Source: Tipula vernalis
Lineage: Eukaryota > Arthropoda > Insecta > Diptera > Tipulidae
Assembly (NCBI GenBank): GCA_958295665.1
Contig: OY282560.1
Coordinates: forward strand, 54,808,333-54,872,332
Direction of reading: 5' to 3'
Length of the DNA: 64,000 nucleotides
How positions within the stretch are numbered: the stretch's first letter is position 1; the number at the start of each line of letters is the position of its first letter. The notes beneath the pieces were generated by a model. It had not been told where the DNA came from. It ran no database searches and saw nothing but the letters and a program-made list of their open reading frames with translations. The position numbers and the translations under genes are program-made. Positions 11,416 through 20,851 of this stretch are shown piece after piece.

Positions 11416-11430
11416 CAACCTAACCTAACC
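11416..11430 (+). repeat. 3' tail of LINE copy A, (CCTAA)n
   Basis: CCAACCTAACCTAACC closes the element directly before the target duplication. Copies B (15434) and C (38618) end in the same tract with other repeat numbers, so it belongs to the element and is not target DNA. Confidence 0.85.
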
Positions 11431-11443
11431 TTGACAAGGCCAA
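11431..11443 (+). repeat. Right target-site duplication of LINE copy A
   Basis: Exact second copy of the 13-mer at 4287-4299. Sequence outside the two copies is the pre-insertion locus. Confidence 0.9.
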
Positions 11444-11534
11444 AGTGTAAAATTGGTACAGTCCCATCTGAAATTAGAATCTGATTTTTATCTACTTACA
11501 GCGCGACACAATACACACGAGAAAGTTGGAAATC

Positions 11535-11930
11535 TCAAGTCTCAATTTGCGACCAAAATGTAGTGCCCCATGCCGCAGGAAAATTATCTTTTTCATCTGC
11601 TGTTCCGTATTTTAATGTGTTAAGTTGATACTCTTGAATTTTCTCCGATGACGAGTTTCGCCACAAAATTTGTTGAAAGTCTCTATCTTCCTTGTTTATC
11701 CAAATCTGCCGAAACATTTTCTCTATGTCGGCTGTAAAGACGTACTTGTGTTTTCGCCATCTCATTACGAAAGACTACTCTCAACTTTGTTGGAGTACTT
11801 GTGTGGCTTTTTCTCCATTTTCTCCACATGTCCGAGATTTTCATACTCTCGCATGAATTCTTTATATTGTGTGGCTAATTTTTCGTTTCTTCAGAAGGCC
11901 AACGGCAAACTACTTAATTGAAATTCAAAA
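11535..11930 (-). pseudogene. BEL/Pao reverse transcriptase fragment
   Basis: Minus-strand frames carry YKEFMREYENLGHVEK, then KYVFTADIEKMFRQIWINKE and YQLNTLKYGTA. These are hallmark BEL/Pao RT segments (the EYxxLGHM region and the ADIExMFRQ palm strand with its first catalytic Asp). The fragment ends before the YVDD box. It is unrelated in position to the plus-strand BEL/Pao relics at 30558 and 52660. The LINE A target site lies about 100 bp to its left. Confidence 0.8.
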
Positions 11931-12053
11931 TCAACTGGAAACAGAAAGATTTACTTGTTGTAAATTGGTCTACTGGACCTCCCCCCCTCCCCAATAGGGG
12001 TATATATTTAGATCAGGTAAGTATAATAAATTCATAATTAAATTCTAGATTTA

Positions 12054-12410
12054 AGGCGGGTGCCTGGTATCGGGTGCCTAGTCCGCATATTTTGGGCTGA
12101 TTAACCTATCAGCCATTCATCCATCGGCATAGTTAGATAGATGGATCAGATTATAGTTTTTTGTCAAGTTTTCTCCTTTAGCGCCGTACTTTAGCCTGTG
12201 CCAAATGGCCAAAAATGTGCCAAATGGCATTAGTTACCAGTGGTTGCCACGAGGAGGCATCACGTACACTTGCGAATTGTGAACAGGTTACCCCTTACAC
12301 AACTGTACCCATCACGCAGCTGCCTAATGTCAAGACCAGAACAGCTCACGTGATGCGCACCATAATGGAAGGTTACGGAGCTGGTAGAGTAATCTACTTA
12401 ACTTTAGTCC
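12054..12410 (-). mobile_element. Old relic of the LINE-family 5' UTR
   Basis: No coding sequence, but the plus-strand text aligns by eye with the 5' UTR of copy B (20490-20720). Shared landmarks are GCCTGGTATC, AGTCCGCATATT, AGCGCYGTACWTTAGCC, TTACCAGTRGT and TRCACTTGCGA. Orientation is the same as copy B. It contains a small internal duplication (tgccaaatgg twice near 12198 and 12218). No ORF1 follows. Confidence 0.55.
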
Positions 12411-12445
12411 CCCTCCCGCCCTCTAATAGACGCCAAACCACCTAG

Positions 12446-13715
12446 AATCTTGTGGTAGCACCACAAAAACTTATCCCTCATATTTAAACTCGTCTCTCAT
12501 AGAACTTCTTACCAGTAAAGGGCAATATTTGCAAGATTGTTCAACATTCGCAAACTGGCACACGTTTCTTTTCCACAACATTCCCTTAATATTTGACAGC
12601 TGAATTATAATAATGATTTATTAAATGCTTTACAGAAGCCCAAACTGTATATTGTTAAATTAGATTTTAATAAGAATTTCTACATCAAAGTTAAATCAAT
12701 TTTTACAACACAGATACAATTCACACCAATCACACTAGCATTTTACATAATAGAATTTTAAAGTACCGAATTAATTCTGACATCAAAATATCCGCCAACG
12801 TACATAACCATAATTCCTCTAGAACCAAAAATACATAGAGACGGTATAAATACCAATAAAAAAAAAAATTAAAAAAAAGTTATCGCGATCTTAAAAATAC
12901 CACGAAACACGTAGGTATAATTTGCATAAAACCCATAACATTGCGTTTTTTATTGCACGCTCGGATCGTTCTTTTAATTAGCCTTTAATTATATGGATTA
13001 GTGAAATTCTTAGAAAATCACAAAGGTTAAAGGTACAGTGTACCGCTTGGATCGCCGCAATTTTAAATCAACAGGTGATTTAAATTTTATAACGTTAAAG
13101 CTCTTTTATTAATTAAAAATTGTCTATTCAGATATAAAATAAAAAGAAACTCCCATCTCATAAATTTTGTAAATGTACCATACTCTCCATATATGCATAA
13201 AATAAATGTGTGTAATTTAATCTCGCGGTAGAAGAAGATAAAATTGTCAATTTTGATTAAGACATTAAATTTATTTTTTCATTTAACTCTTAAAATTTTT
13301 ATTTTTATGATTATGGTAATTTAAATAAATAAACATTTAAATAAAATAAATTTTACGAAAGGTTTTGAACACGCACAAAATACCTTTATTTTGCGCGATT
13401 CGAAATAAATTAAGAGAACAAAAAGCAAAGTGTTGATACCCCAAACAAAAAACATGTTTCATCTTCTTAACAAATTTAAGATTTAGCGCGCAAGAAAAAT
13501 TTACGGATTTTTTTTTTTTTTTTTTTTTTCGTAAATTTCGTGATAAACCAAAGTAAATTGATAAATTGATTATAAATCATTGTAACAGGTTCAAGCGACA
13601 TAATAAATAAAAGCGATGACTAATCAAGTGAAAGTGTTGAAAATCAATGGGGAGATAAGATTTTGGGGATCGTTTTACATTATTATTGTGGCATACATAT
13701 AATTTGCGCTTAAAG
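12446..13715. other. No gene; very AT-rich, homopolymer-rich
   Basis: About 1.3 kb with no convincing open frame. It includes a pure T run of about 20 at 13508 and several A-runs. Nothing with recognisable function was seen on either strand. Confidence 0.55.
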
Positions 13716-13820
13716 TTTAAGTCCAAACTTAGTCCTAAAATTACAAAACGAAATTTTGGAACAAACTAAGGACAAACTTCACTTATTTGTCGACGGGCGT
13801 GAAGTTTGTCCAAAAATTGT
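13716..13820. repeat. Stacked hairpins around GGACAAACTTCAC
   Basis: GGACAAACTTCAC at 13770-13782 has its exact inverse complement at 13799-13811, with a 16-nt loop. The upstream sequence (aagtccaaacttagtcc ... aattttgg) forms a second, imperfect inverted repeat with the same motif. This resembles a small fold-back element. Confidence 0.55.
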
Positions 13821-13907
13821 CTTATTTTTTTTTTTTTCTGAGAATGTATTGGTTATATAAATAAAATATCTCGTTATTATGAATTTTTTGCAAAATGTAA
13901 AGCTTTT

Positions 13908-14626
13908 TAATAGGCGCCCCAACCCCGCACTGCCGCTTCGCGGCAGCATTTTAACTCCTATACTCCGTGCTAATCAACCAACGTCAAATTTTGATGAGAA
14001 TAACTATAGTATATAAGCTTTGTTTTCGTTATGTAATTTTACAAAATTTATGAGGATTTAACACTTGTAACATGGCAGATTAGACCGAAAATAGCGTAGT
14101 GTTTCCTGAAATTAATTATAAAACTATAAAATATGTATGTTCTTCTTCCACACCACCATTGAGGTAGAGTACATGCGCGTCTTTTTTTTTTATGTGGTGT
14201 GCACCGTAGGCCTAATCCACAATACAAAGAAATCTAAACAAATCAAATAAAAAGAAACAAAAAGTCATCCGAGCAAGAGTTATTCGTCCCTTTTTGATAA
14301 TCCATACGTCTATGGTAACAAATATTACGTATATAATATAATACTTAAGTTTATAGGTTGTTTTGGGAACTAAGGGTCAATAATTTCCTTATAAACAATA
14401 TTTTTTGTAAATACCCTATCATTATTAGATAAATGACCCTGATCTGAAGTATCTGTAATGTAAAATCGCAATCCATCAAACGAACAAACTCTACTGGCAG
14501 CAACATACAATTTTCCATGGGTAAAAACACAGGTTGTCGTAATAAAATCCCTACTTTTTCAAATGTTTGTCCTTGCGATTTATTTATAGATATTGCAAAG
14601 GGATCGGTACGAAATCCCAGCTATAA
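13908..14626 (-). mobile_element. Helitron 3' portion: PIF1-helicase C-terminus and terminal hairpin
   Basis: The minus-strand helicase C-terminus occupies about 14625-14395. INKSQGQTFEKVGI and then HGKLYVAASRVCSFDGLRF are the last motifs of Helitron-type PIF1 helicases. Downstream on the same strand, GCTGCCGCGAAGCGGCAG (hairpin with 7-bp arms at 13930-13946) and a GGGGTTGGGGCGCC end lie about where a Helitron 3' terminus would sit. A classic CTRR end is not clear, so the exact boundary is uncertain. A homopolymer indel near 14530 breaks the frame, and everything upstream of the helicase C-terminus is missing. Confidence 0.68.
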
Positions 14627-14692
14627 AACACACACACACATAAACCCACGTACCTGCAAACACACACCCACACACACAGCCAGACACACATT
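14627..14692 (+). repeat. (AC)n/(ACAY)n microsatellite, left flank of the R1-clade fragment
   Basis: Runs of ACACAC interspersed with ACATAA, ACCCAC and CCAGAC. A matching tract resumes at 15328 on the other side of the LINE fragment, suggesting that one microsatellite was split by the insertion. Confidence 0.8.
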
Positions 14693-15310
14693 CGGGGAAG
14701 AGCCATTGGACCCGACGTTAATTCCTGAAATAGGACCGTGGATAAATCGTACGCATGGCGAGGTTGATTTTTACCTAACACAGCTCTTAACAGGACACGA
14801 ATGCTTTCGATCATACCTTATTCATTTTGGGCATGATGATTCACAGTATTGTCCATCCTGTAGAGATTCCGTAGAAGATGCTGAACACGTGTTTTTTGTA
14901 TGCGCACGGTTCCAGGGAAATAGAGAGTGCTTGCTGGAGTCCTCGATCAATTTGATATTACCCCAGAGAACATAGTTGAAGTAATACTAGCGTCCCCAGA
15001 AGCATGGAGTGCTGTAGCAAATTTTGCAACAACAACGATTAAGGCGACGTAATGGAAGTTGCGACGGTTGGAACGCCAAAGTCGCCAAGCAAGGTAACTT
15101 GCACCCTTCAGTTGCGTGGGAGATGTGATCGTACAGTTAGTACATACACCTTCCCTTTCGAAGTAATACCTAGCGGTCGTTCCGGAGGAAAAGGATGCAG
15201 GAGGTGGTTTTAGTGAGTAGGAGTCTCACACCGTTGTGGTGGATAGCTACGTTATCCCCTACATCGTCCATGATGGATTTCCACCTTCCTTAAATAAAAA
15301 ATAAAAAAAT
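14693..15310 (+). mobile_element. R1-clade LINE, 5'-truncated 3' end in a microsatellite
   Basis: The C-terminal ORF2 segment runs from about 14700 to 14972. It includes GPWINRTHGEVDFYLTQLL, then HECFRSYLIHFG and a Cys/His motif C-x2-C-x8-H-x4-C (CPSCRDSVEDAEHVFFVC). This arrangement is typical of R1-clade ORF2 ends. A 3' UTR of about 330 bp follows and terminates in AAATAAAAAATAAA-like A-rich sequence. The flanks are ACAY repeats on both sides. R1-clade families Waldo and Mino are known to target ACAY or AC repeats, so this may be a relative. The truncation removes RT and endonuclease. Confidence 0.78.
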
Positions 15311-15327
15311 TAAAAAATTAAAAAAAC

Positions 15328-15375
15328 ATTCATACATACACACACACACACACCTACATACACAGACACATACAA
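15328..15375 (+). repeat. (ACAY)n microsatellite, right flank of the R1-clade fragment
   Basis: ACATTCATACATACACACAC-like tract continuing into CTACATACACAGACACATAC, a mixture of ACAC and ACAT units, directly after the A-rich 3' end of the R1-clade fragment. Confidence 0.8.
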
Positions 15376-15527
15376 GTTAACGAGTTATGTGCGAGTTTAC
15401 TTAGAAAAATAACTTTATTTCTCAAGATCACGATTAGGTTAGGTTAGGTTAGAGCGGCTGCCAAAACGCACACTTAGACCGATGACGGTCCGTTGTGATA
15501 CCGAGGGATCTTACCCCCCTTCCACCT

Positions 15528-18500
15528 TCACTGGAACCAATTTGAGCTATTTACGTAGCGTAAGATATCTCGCACATTGCAGTTCATGAGATCCATAAGG
15601 CCGTCCAAACTATACTTGCCCGGATATTTGTGCCTCCTGTAAGCTAGCGCCGGGCATGAGCAGTGGAAATGGCTAAGAGTCTCTTCCTCCTCCTCATCCA
15701 TGCAGCTTCTACAGAAGTCATTGGTCATTGCCGCAAGCCCCCTCGCATGCTCCCCAATGAGGCAGTGTCCTGTGAGTACTCCTACGACTATACCTAAGTC
15801 AGGTCTGCATAGGGATAGTAGCGTCTTGAAGCGCTTCAAGTCCAGTTTTGGCCAGACTTGTCGCGCTACATTGCATGTTATGGTGTTAGTCCACCTCTTC
15901 TGTGCCGAGGCTATCGCCTCATTACCAATCGCCCTAAAAAATCACCGCTATGGGCCTCCCAAGATTTGCCCTTTCCGGTTTCAATTGGAGAGTTGTAACT
16001 TGCCTTGCCAGTTCGTCTGCCCTACAGTTCCCCCGTACATCCGAGTGACCGGGGACCCAGACAATCTGGATATTGAACTGCTCACTTATCTCGCTAAGAG
16101 ATGAGCGGCACCTCAATGCCACCACGGATGTCAGGGAAACTGATTCCAGCGACTTGATTGCCGCCTGACTGTCCACATATATTGTTATATCCCTTGTGGA
16201 TATGCCATTATGCCTTAACCAAGTCAGCGCTTCCTCAATCGCTACCACCTCCGCCTGGTACACACTGCAGTGATCAGGAAGACGAACGGATAAATTCACA
16301 TTCACTTTTGTCACAAAAGACTCCTGCTCCGACTTTGCCGTCTAGCTTGGAGCCGTCAGTGTAAAATTGAATACAACCAGTTTCTGCTATTGATCTGTTC
16401 CCCCATGATTCCCTTGAGCTAAGAAGAGTCCGGAAACCCATTTCAAAGCAAAACAACCGGTGTTGTGTAGTCACTATTCACCACATCTGCCTTTAGCGAC
16501 CTGCCAATCGTCGAGTGGCCCGTCTGAAGACATTTTCCACTCACCCACGGCAGAGAGTCGTGCAGCCGTGTCCAGAGCACGTGTAGGCCGTTCTCTGCAC
16601 CTTCTCTATCCTATTCTTATAAGTTTTCTTGTCTAGTGCTGGCCATCACACACTCACCCCGTACATCAGAATCGGTCTGACTACAGCGATCAAAAGCCAG
16701 TGTACCAGCTCTAGTTTTAGACCCCATCTCCTTCCGACGGCGTTCCTACACGAGTACAAAGCCATGGTAGACTTCTTTACCCTCTCTAACATATTAGGCA
16801 TCCAATTTAGCCTACTGTCCAAGATTATGCCTAGAAATCTTGCCTTATCAGTAAAGGCCAGTGGCGTGCAATTTAAGGTAGGAGGGGCGAATACCGGAAT
16901 TTTATATTTTTTGGTGGAGAGTACCAGCTCTGTTTTGGATGGATTAATACCCAGCCCACATTTGCTGGCCCACGTTAAAATGATTACGAGCTCGTGTTGC
17001 ATGACCTTCTTAATCGTGCCTAGGTACTTACCCGAGATCGCGATCGCCACGTCATCTGCACACGCTATCACTCCTATTCCCTCCCTCTCCAGTTCCAAAA
17101 GTAATCCATTGATAACTATGTTCCAGGGAAGAGGTGATAGGACACCACCTTGCGTAGTTCCTCTAGCTACTCGACTCCTAATGGTGGTTTCCCCCATATC
17201 CGCATTAATAATCCTGCCTTCTAGCATCTGATTTATTAATCTCCCTAAGGGGTCGTCCACACCTAAGAAAGACAGTCCTTCCCGAACTGCCTCCGTCCTG
17301 ACATTGTTAAAGGCGCCCTCTATATCGAGGAAGGCTACCATACAGACTCTTTCGAGTGGATTGATTTCTCAATTGTTTGCACCAAGGAATGCAGAGCCGT
17401 GTCCACAGATCTCCCTCTCCAGTACGCATGTTGAGAAGTCGCCCAACTACTGGGATTTATTTTTGTACGAATGAACACGTCGATCAATCTTTCCAATGTT
17501 TTCAACAAAAAGGATTATAGAGTTATCGGTCTTAGGTCCTTTGGGTAGGTCTGTGAATTCTTTCCCGTTTTCGGGATGAAAATCACCCTGATCTCCGTCG
17601 ATTTCCTAAGAATATAATTCAATTTTAGACACCCCTGAAGATCACCTCCAGCTATGGGAGAATGATGGACGAGTGTTTTTGCAGCTCAGTTGGGATGATA
17701 CCGTCTGGGCCAGCCGATTTAAATGGTTTAAAGCCGTTTAGTGCCCATAGGATCCGGTTCTTGCACACGATTTCCTCCGGGTACCCCGACGATACTCCTT
17801 TCCACTACCCGCCAAGCTCCGTCGACACATCCACACTACCTGGGAAATGGGTATCCAGCAGAAGCGCCAGTGATTCCCCAGTAGACGTTGTCCACAGCCC
17901 ATCAGGTTTAATTAAGTAACTAGGGCTCGTTGGAATCTTAGACAAGATTTTTCTGAGGCGCGAAGTCTTTGAAACACCTTCCATTTTTTTACAGAATAGC
18001 CTCCAAGACCTCCTCCGCGCCCTCCTTAGTTCCTTTTTATACCTTTTAAGGTGCTCCTTAAAGGACCCCCAATCCTGAGCTTCCCTAGAGCCCTTTGCTC
18101 TATTGAATGCTTTCCTATACCCTGAACGTGGGATTCCCAGCTCCCTGGACCACCATACCGGTTTCTGCTTCCCTTTAGGTATTCTCCTGGGGCACGCAGT
18201 GCCCAAGGACAAGTTACAGGCGCTTGTGATTTCCTCCACCAGTTAATCCAGCTCCTTCTCTGTGGCTGGATGCCTCGGCGCATCGGTCGGTAAGAGTCCT
18301 ACTAACACTTTCCCGTATTTGTTCCAGTTAGTCCTTCTAGGATTCCTGAAGGATTTCCAGGTAACAGGGTGAATGTCAATATTAAACGTCACGTACCGAT
18401 GGTCCGAGAAGGAGTGCTCCTTTGCAACCCGCCATTTTTTGACCATATGTGTCATGAAGTCCGAAGCAAAGGTAACGTCCAGTACCTCCTGCCTGTTACC

Positions 18501-19028
18501 TAAAATAAAATTGGGCTCTTGCCCCAGAATACACACGGCAAGGTTAGTACCCAATAAGTAATCAAATAAGTACTCACCCCTTGCATTGATGTCGGTGCTA
18601 CCCCAGATTGTATGGTGCGCATTTGCATCACAACCCAGTAATACTCCGATCCTTTCCCGTTCCGCTTCGAGTATCAGTTCCCCAAGGTTATCCGGCGGAA
18701 CCTCCTTCTCTTGGTACATGTAGGCTGAAACCAGCCATAGTAAGCAGCCTCCCGTCTCTAGGCCGACTGCCGTTACGTCTCCACTACTATATTGTGGAAG
18801 AAGAAAAATACTCAAGTTATATTTAGCTAGAATGCAAGATCTGATTTTCTCGGACTTAGAAGAGTATATAATCGTATATCCTTTTAAACCGAGGCCACAG
18901 ACCTTGTTTTTACTAATCCAGGGTTCTTGAACCAGGATTATGTCCTCATCCAATTTGGTCAGTCTGAGAATCAAGGCTGCCAAAGCAGCCTTAGAATGGT
19001 GAAGATGAATCTGAACCGCGCTCAGCAT
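15528..19028 (-). pseudogene. LINE copy B ORF2: endonuclease, RT, RNase H, CCHC; frame-broken
   Basis: The N-terminal endonuclease is complete at 19028-18243: QIHLHHSKAA, LVQEPW (Glu), GCDANAHHTIWGSTD (Asp, Asn), FSDHRYVTF (Ser-Asp-His). The linker is at 18239-17805 (WWSRELGIP, FLIKPDG-like). RT follows at about 17660-16646, with FLDIEGAFNNV and GTTQGGVLSPL. The catalytic box reads CADD at 17062-17051 instead of YADD, so the active site is damaged. RNase H spans 16474-15934 (FYTDGSKLDG, IYVDSQAAI, NCRADELAR) and the CCHC block is at 15839-15528 (CRSCMDEEEEETLSHF). At least five frame changes occur. This is the only copy retaining an intact endonuclease N-terminus in one frame. Confidence 0.87.
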
Positions 19029-19079
19029 GCACCGATCAACTTACCTTCCATCATATTCCCTCCACTGTCGCGGAAGGGT

Positions 19080-20397
19080 TTAATCTTTCAGTCCCAGGGG
19101 GACATCATCACTCCAGACGCTCCCCTCCGGTACTAGGTGCTGGGCCTCTATGCCACCCTCCTCCTCCATCGACTCGACCTGATCCTCCTCGTTCGAGTCA
19201 AGGGATTGGCGACTACCCATGGCCGTCAATCGCTCCATCACAGAGCTCCCAACGTCCTGTGTGCCACCACCCTCATACTGCTCTTTCCGTGGTAGGTCTT
19301 CCGCCATTGCTTCGGCCTCATCCTTTTTAAACACCTTAAGGGTAGTCGACCCGAAACCGAAGTCTATTACCCCCTTAGTTTTAGCTAAAGGGGCTAGGGA
19401 CTCCTTGTTTACCACTAAAATGGATAACCTAGATCCTCCCTTCGCCTCCTCTTGTTTCACGATCTTCCAATTATCCGTCGGAAGATCCACGTTACTTGCC
19501 CGAATTATACGCATAATTTCATCCGGACAGGATGGCTCGATTGGCAGCCAGACGCGCGCTCTTTGTCTACTCGGGATCTCTCCCTGCTAACCACTGGCAG
19601 CTTCGCGCCCGCCAAACTTCTCCTACTCTAGCTACGGCCAGACGATAAAGGCCTGCCGATCTCTGATCCGCGCACGCCGTTAACTTAACGCGCCCCTGGT
19701 GCCATCCTGCATCCCTTCAAGATGGAGGAGGCCCCGGATTTTCTCTGAGGACCGTTAGGAAAACGGAGTTTAGTGCGTTATACACTAGCCTCTAATTATC
19801 AAGGGTGATACTCCCATCTTCTTGACTCCTGTCAATGACGGCTAGTATTCCTGGATGCTCCTTAAGGACGTCACTGAATAGTCTTAATCCATGCGTCCCA
19901 GCATCACCCTGGGCTCCCTGCATTCTCGGCCGCTTACGCTCGCCAGCCTCCAATTCGTCTTGGGACCGCTGTCGTCTTTTCAACTCCGCCGGTACCCTCC
20001 CCGAATTGTTGCCTAAGAAGGTAACCTTTGCCCATGCCAGAGATTCCCTTTGTTCATGCGTTAGCAGCCCCTCAGGGGTGGCCGCCAGCATATCCAAAAT
20101 TCTCCGCGCCGCGCGTCGGTTCCTGTACCGTCGCTTAGCCTCAGGTATAACTTTCGCGCCAATCTCCGGCATAAGTGCCAAGGCCGCGTTTACCGAAGAA
20201 CCTACTGTGAAGGTAGCTTGCCCTTTACGGTCCAAGCTCCCTTTTACTATGGCAGGCCCTCGGCTTCCGCTGGTACCCGGTACCACAGCCTTCAAAACTC
20301 TTCTTGTTTCTACGTTGGTGACTTCATCTTTAAGGTTTGAGTCACCAAACGTGATACCTATTGACTTTTTGAGAGTGCCTGTCTCTTTTTCTTTCAT
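19080..20397 (-). pseudogene. LINE copy B ORF1, DUF4780-type, most complete copy
   Basis: The start at 20397 (MKEKETGTLKK) sits just after the shared 5' UTR and aligns with copy D. The first 200 residues are charged and disordered-looking (EAKRRYRNRRAARRIL, KRRQRSQDELEAGERKRP), ending LAVIDRSQEDGSITLDN at 19792. The DUF4780-like core is then broken (an AVARVGEVWRA-type segment in other frames near 19600). Its C-terminal part is readable at 19514-19080: MRIIRASNVDLPTDNWKIV, FGSTTLKVFKKDEAEA, and an acidic tail. The likely role is RNA binding in the retrotransposon particle. This copy shows what was deleted from copy A. Confidence 0.8.
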
Positions 20398-20851
20398 TTG
20401 TTTTTTTTTCCATATGTTCCCACGAGTTTCGGAGAGTTATATGGTCCACCCTCGTAGAGATCCGTATACGAGAGTAAGGCTGATTAAAACTGGAGGTCGC
20501 CTGGTATCCAGAGTCCGCATATTAGAGATTAGTTTACTCACTGACCATTAATTCCTTGGCATATGCTGTTCCACCATGACTTGGGGATTTGTGTAAGGTT
20601 TACTCCTTCAGCGCTGTACATTAGCCCAGGAAAATTCCTGGTTACCAGTAGTCACCACGTGGAGGTCGTACATGCACTTGCGAGTCCCTCCTGGATATTT
20701 AATATACATCCATCCGTGACCACCCACCCCCCTACCTCCGCCTAACACATGACCAGCACGGTGAACGGAAAGTGGGTGCTGTGATAGGTTGCGGAGCCGA
20801 TGAAATTCATTCGACTTTGTCCCCCCCACCACATTCGCCAAGACTACTGGG

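Larger units (their letters stand above)
4300..11430 (+). mobile_element. LINE copy A: RNase H-bearing non-LTR retrotransposon (I/LOA-like), full-length ends, interrupted
   Basis: Both ends are defined by a 13-bp target-site duplication. The element starts CCCGTGGCG, with a run of 15 G at 4322-4336, then about 0.7 kb of 5' UTR, ORF1 (DUF4780-type), and ORF2 with endonuclease, RT, RNase H and a terminal CCHC. It ends in CCAACCTAACCTAACC. The 5' UTR segment near 4820-4920 is shared with copies B and D (CTCGTGGGAA, TACGGATCTCT). Roughly 0.66 kb of ORF2 covering the RT catalytic core, present in copy C, is absent and replaced by a gypsy fragment at 6921-9764. Its C-terminal protein is about nine-tenths identical by eye to copy C, so A and C form one subfamily. 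Clade assignment within the RNase H-bearing LINEs is tentative. Confidence 0.88.
15434..20851 (-). mobile_element. LINE copy B: near full-length, older subfamily
   Basis: Minus strand. The 3' end at 15434 is a (TTAGG)n tract on the plus strand, that is (CCTAA)n in sense. The 5' end is set near 20851 because the sense text starts CCC and reaches a G7 tract at 20827-20821, matching the layout of copy A. The 5' UTR shares CTCGTGGGAA and ATACGGATCTCT with A and D. ORF1 (20397-19080) precedes ORF2 (19028-15528) with about 50 bp between them. Both carry frame breaks. No target-site duplication could be found. Confidence 0.85.

Noticed and set aside
14517..14975. 152-codon plus-strand frame starting MGKNTG
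   Set aside because: Its first part is the antisense of the Helitron helicase and its middle is microsatellite; only the last part is real LINE coding sequence.
15434..15455. TTAGG repeats as true telomere DNA
   Set aside because: Only 2 to 4 units, always at the 3' end of the same LINE family; they are element tails.
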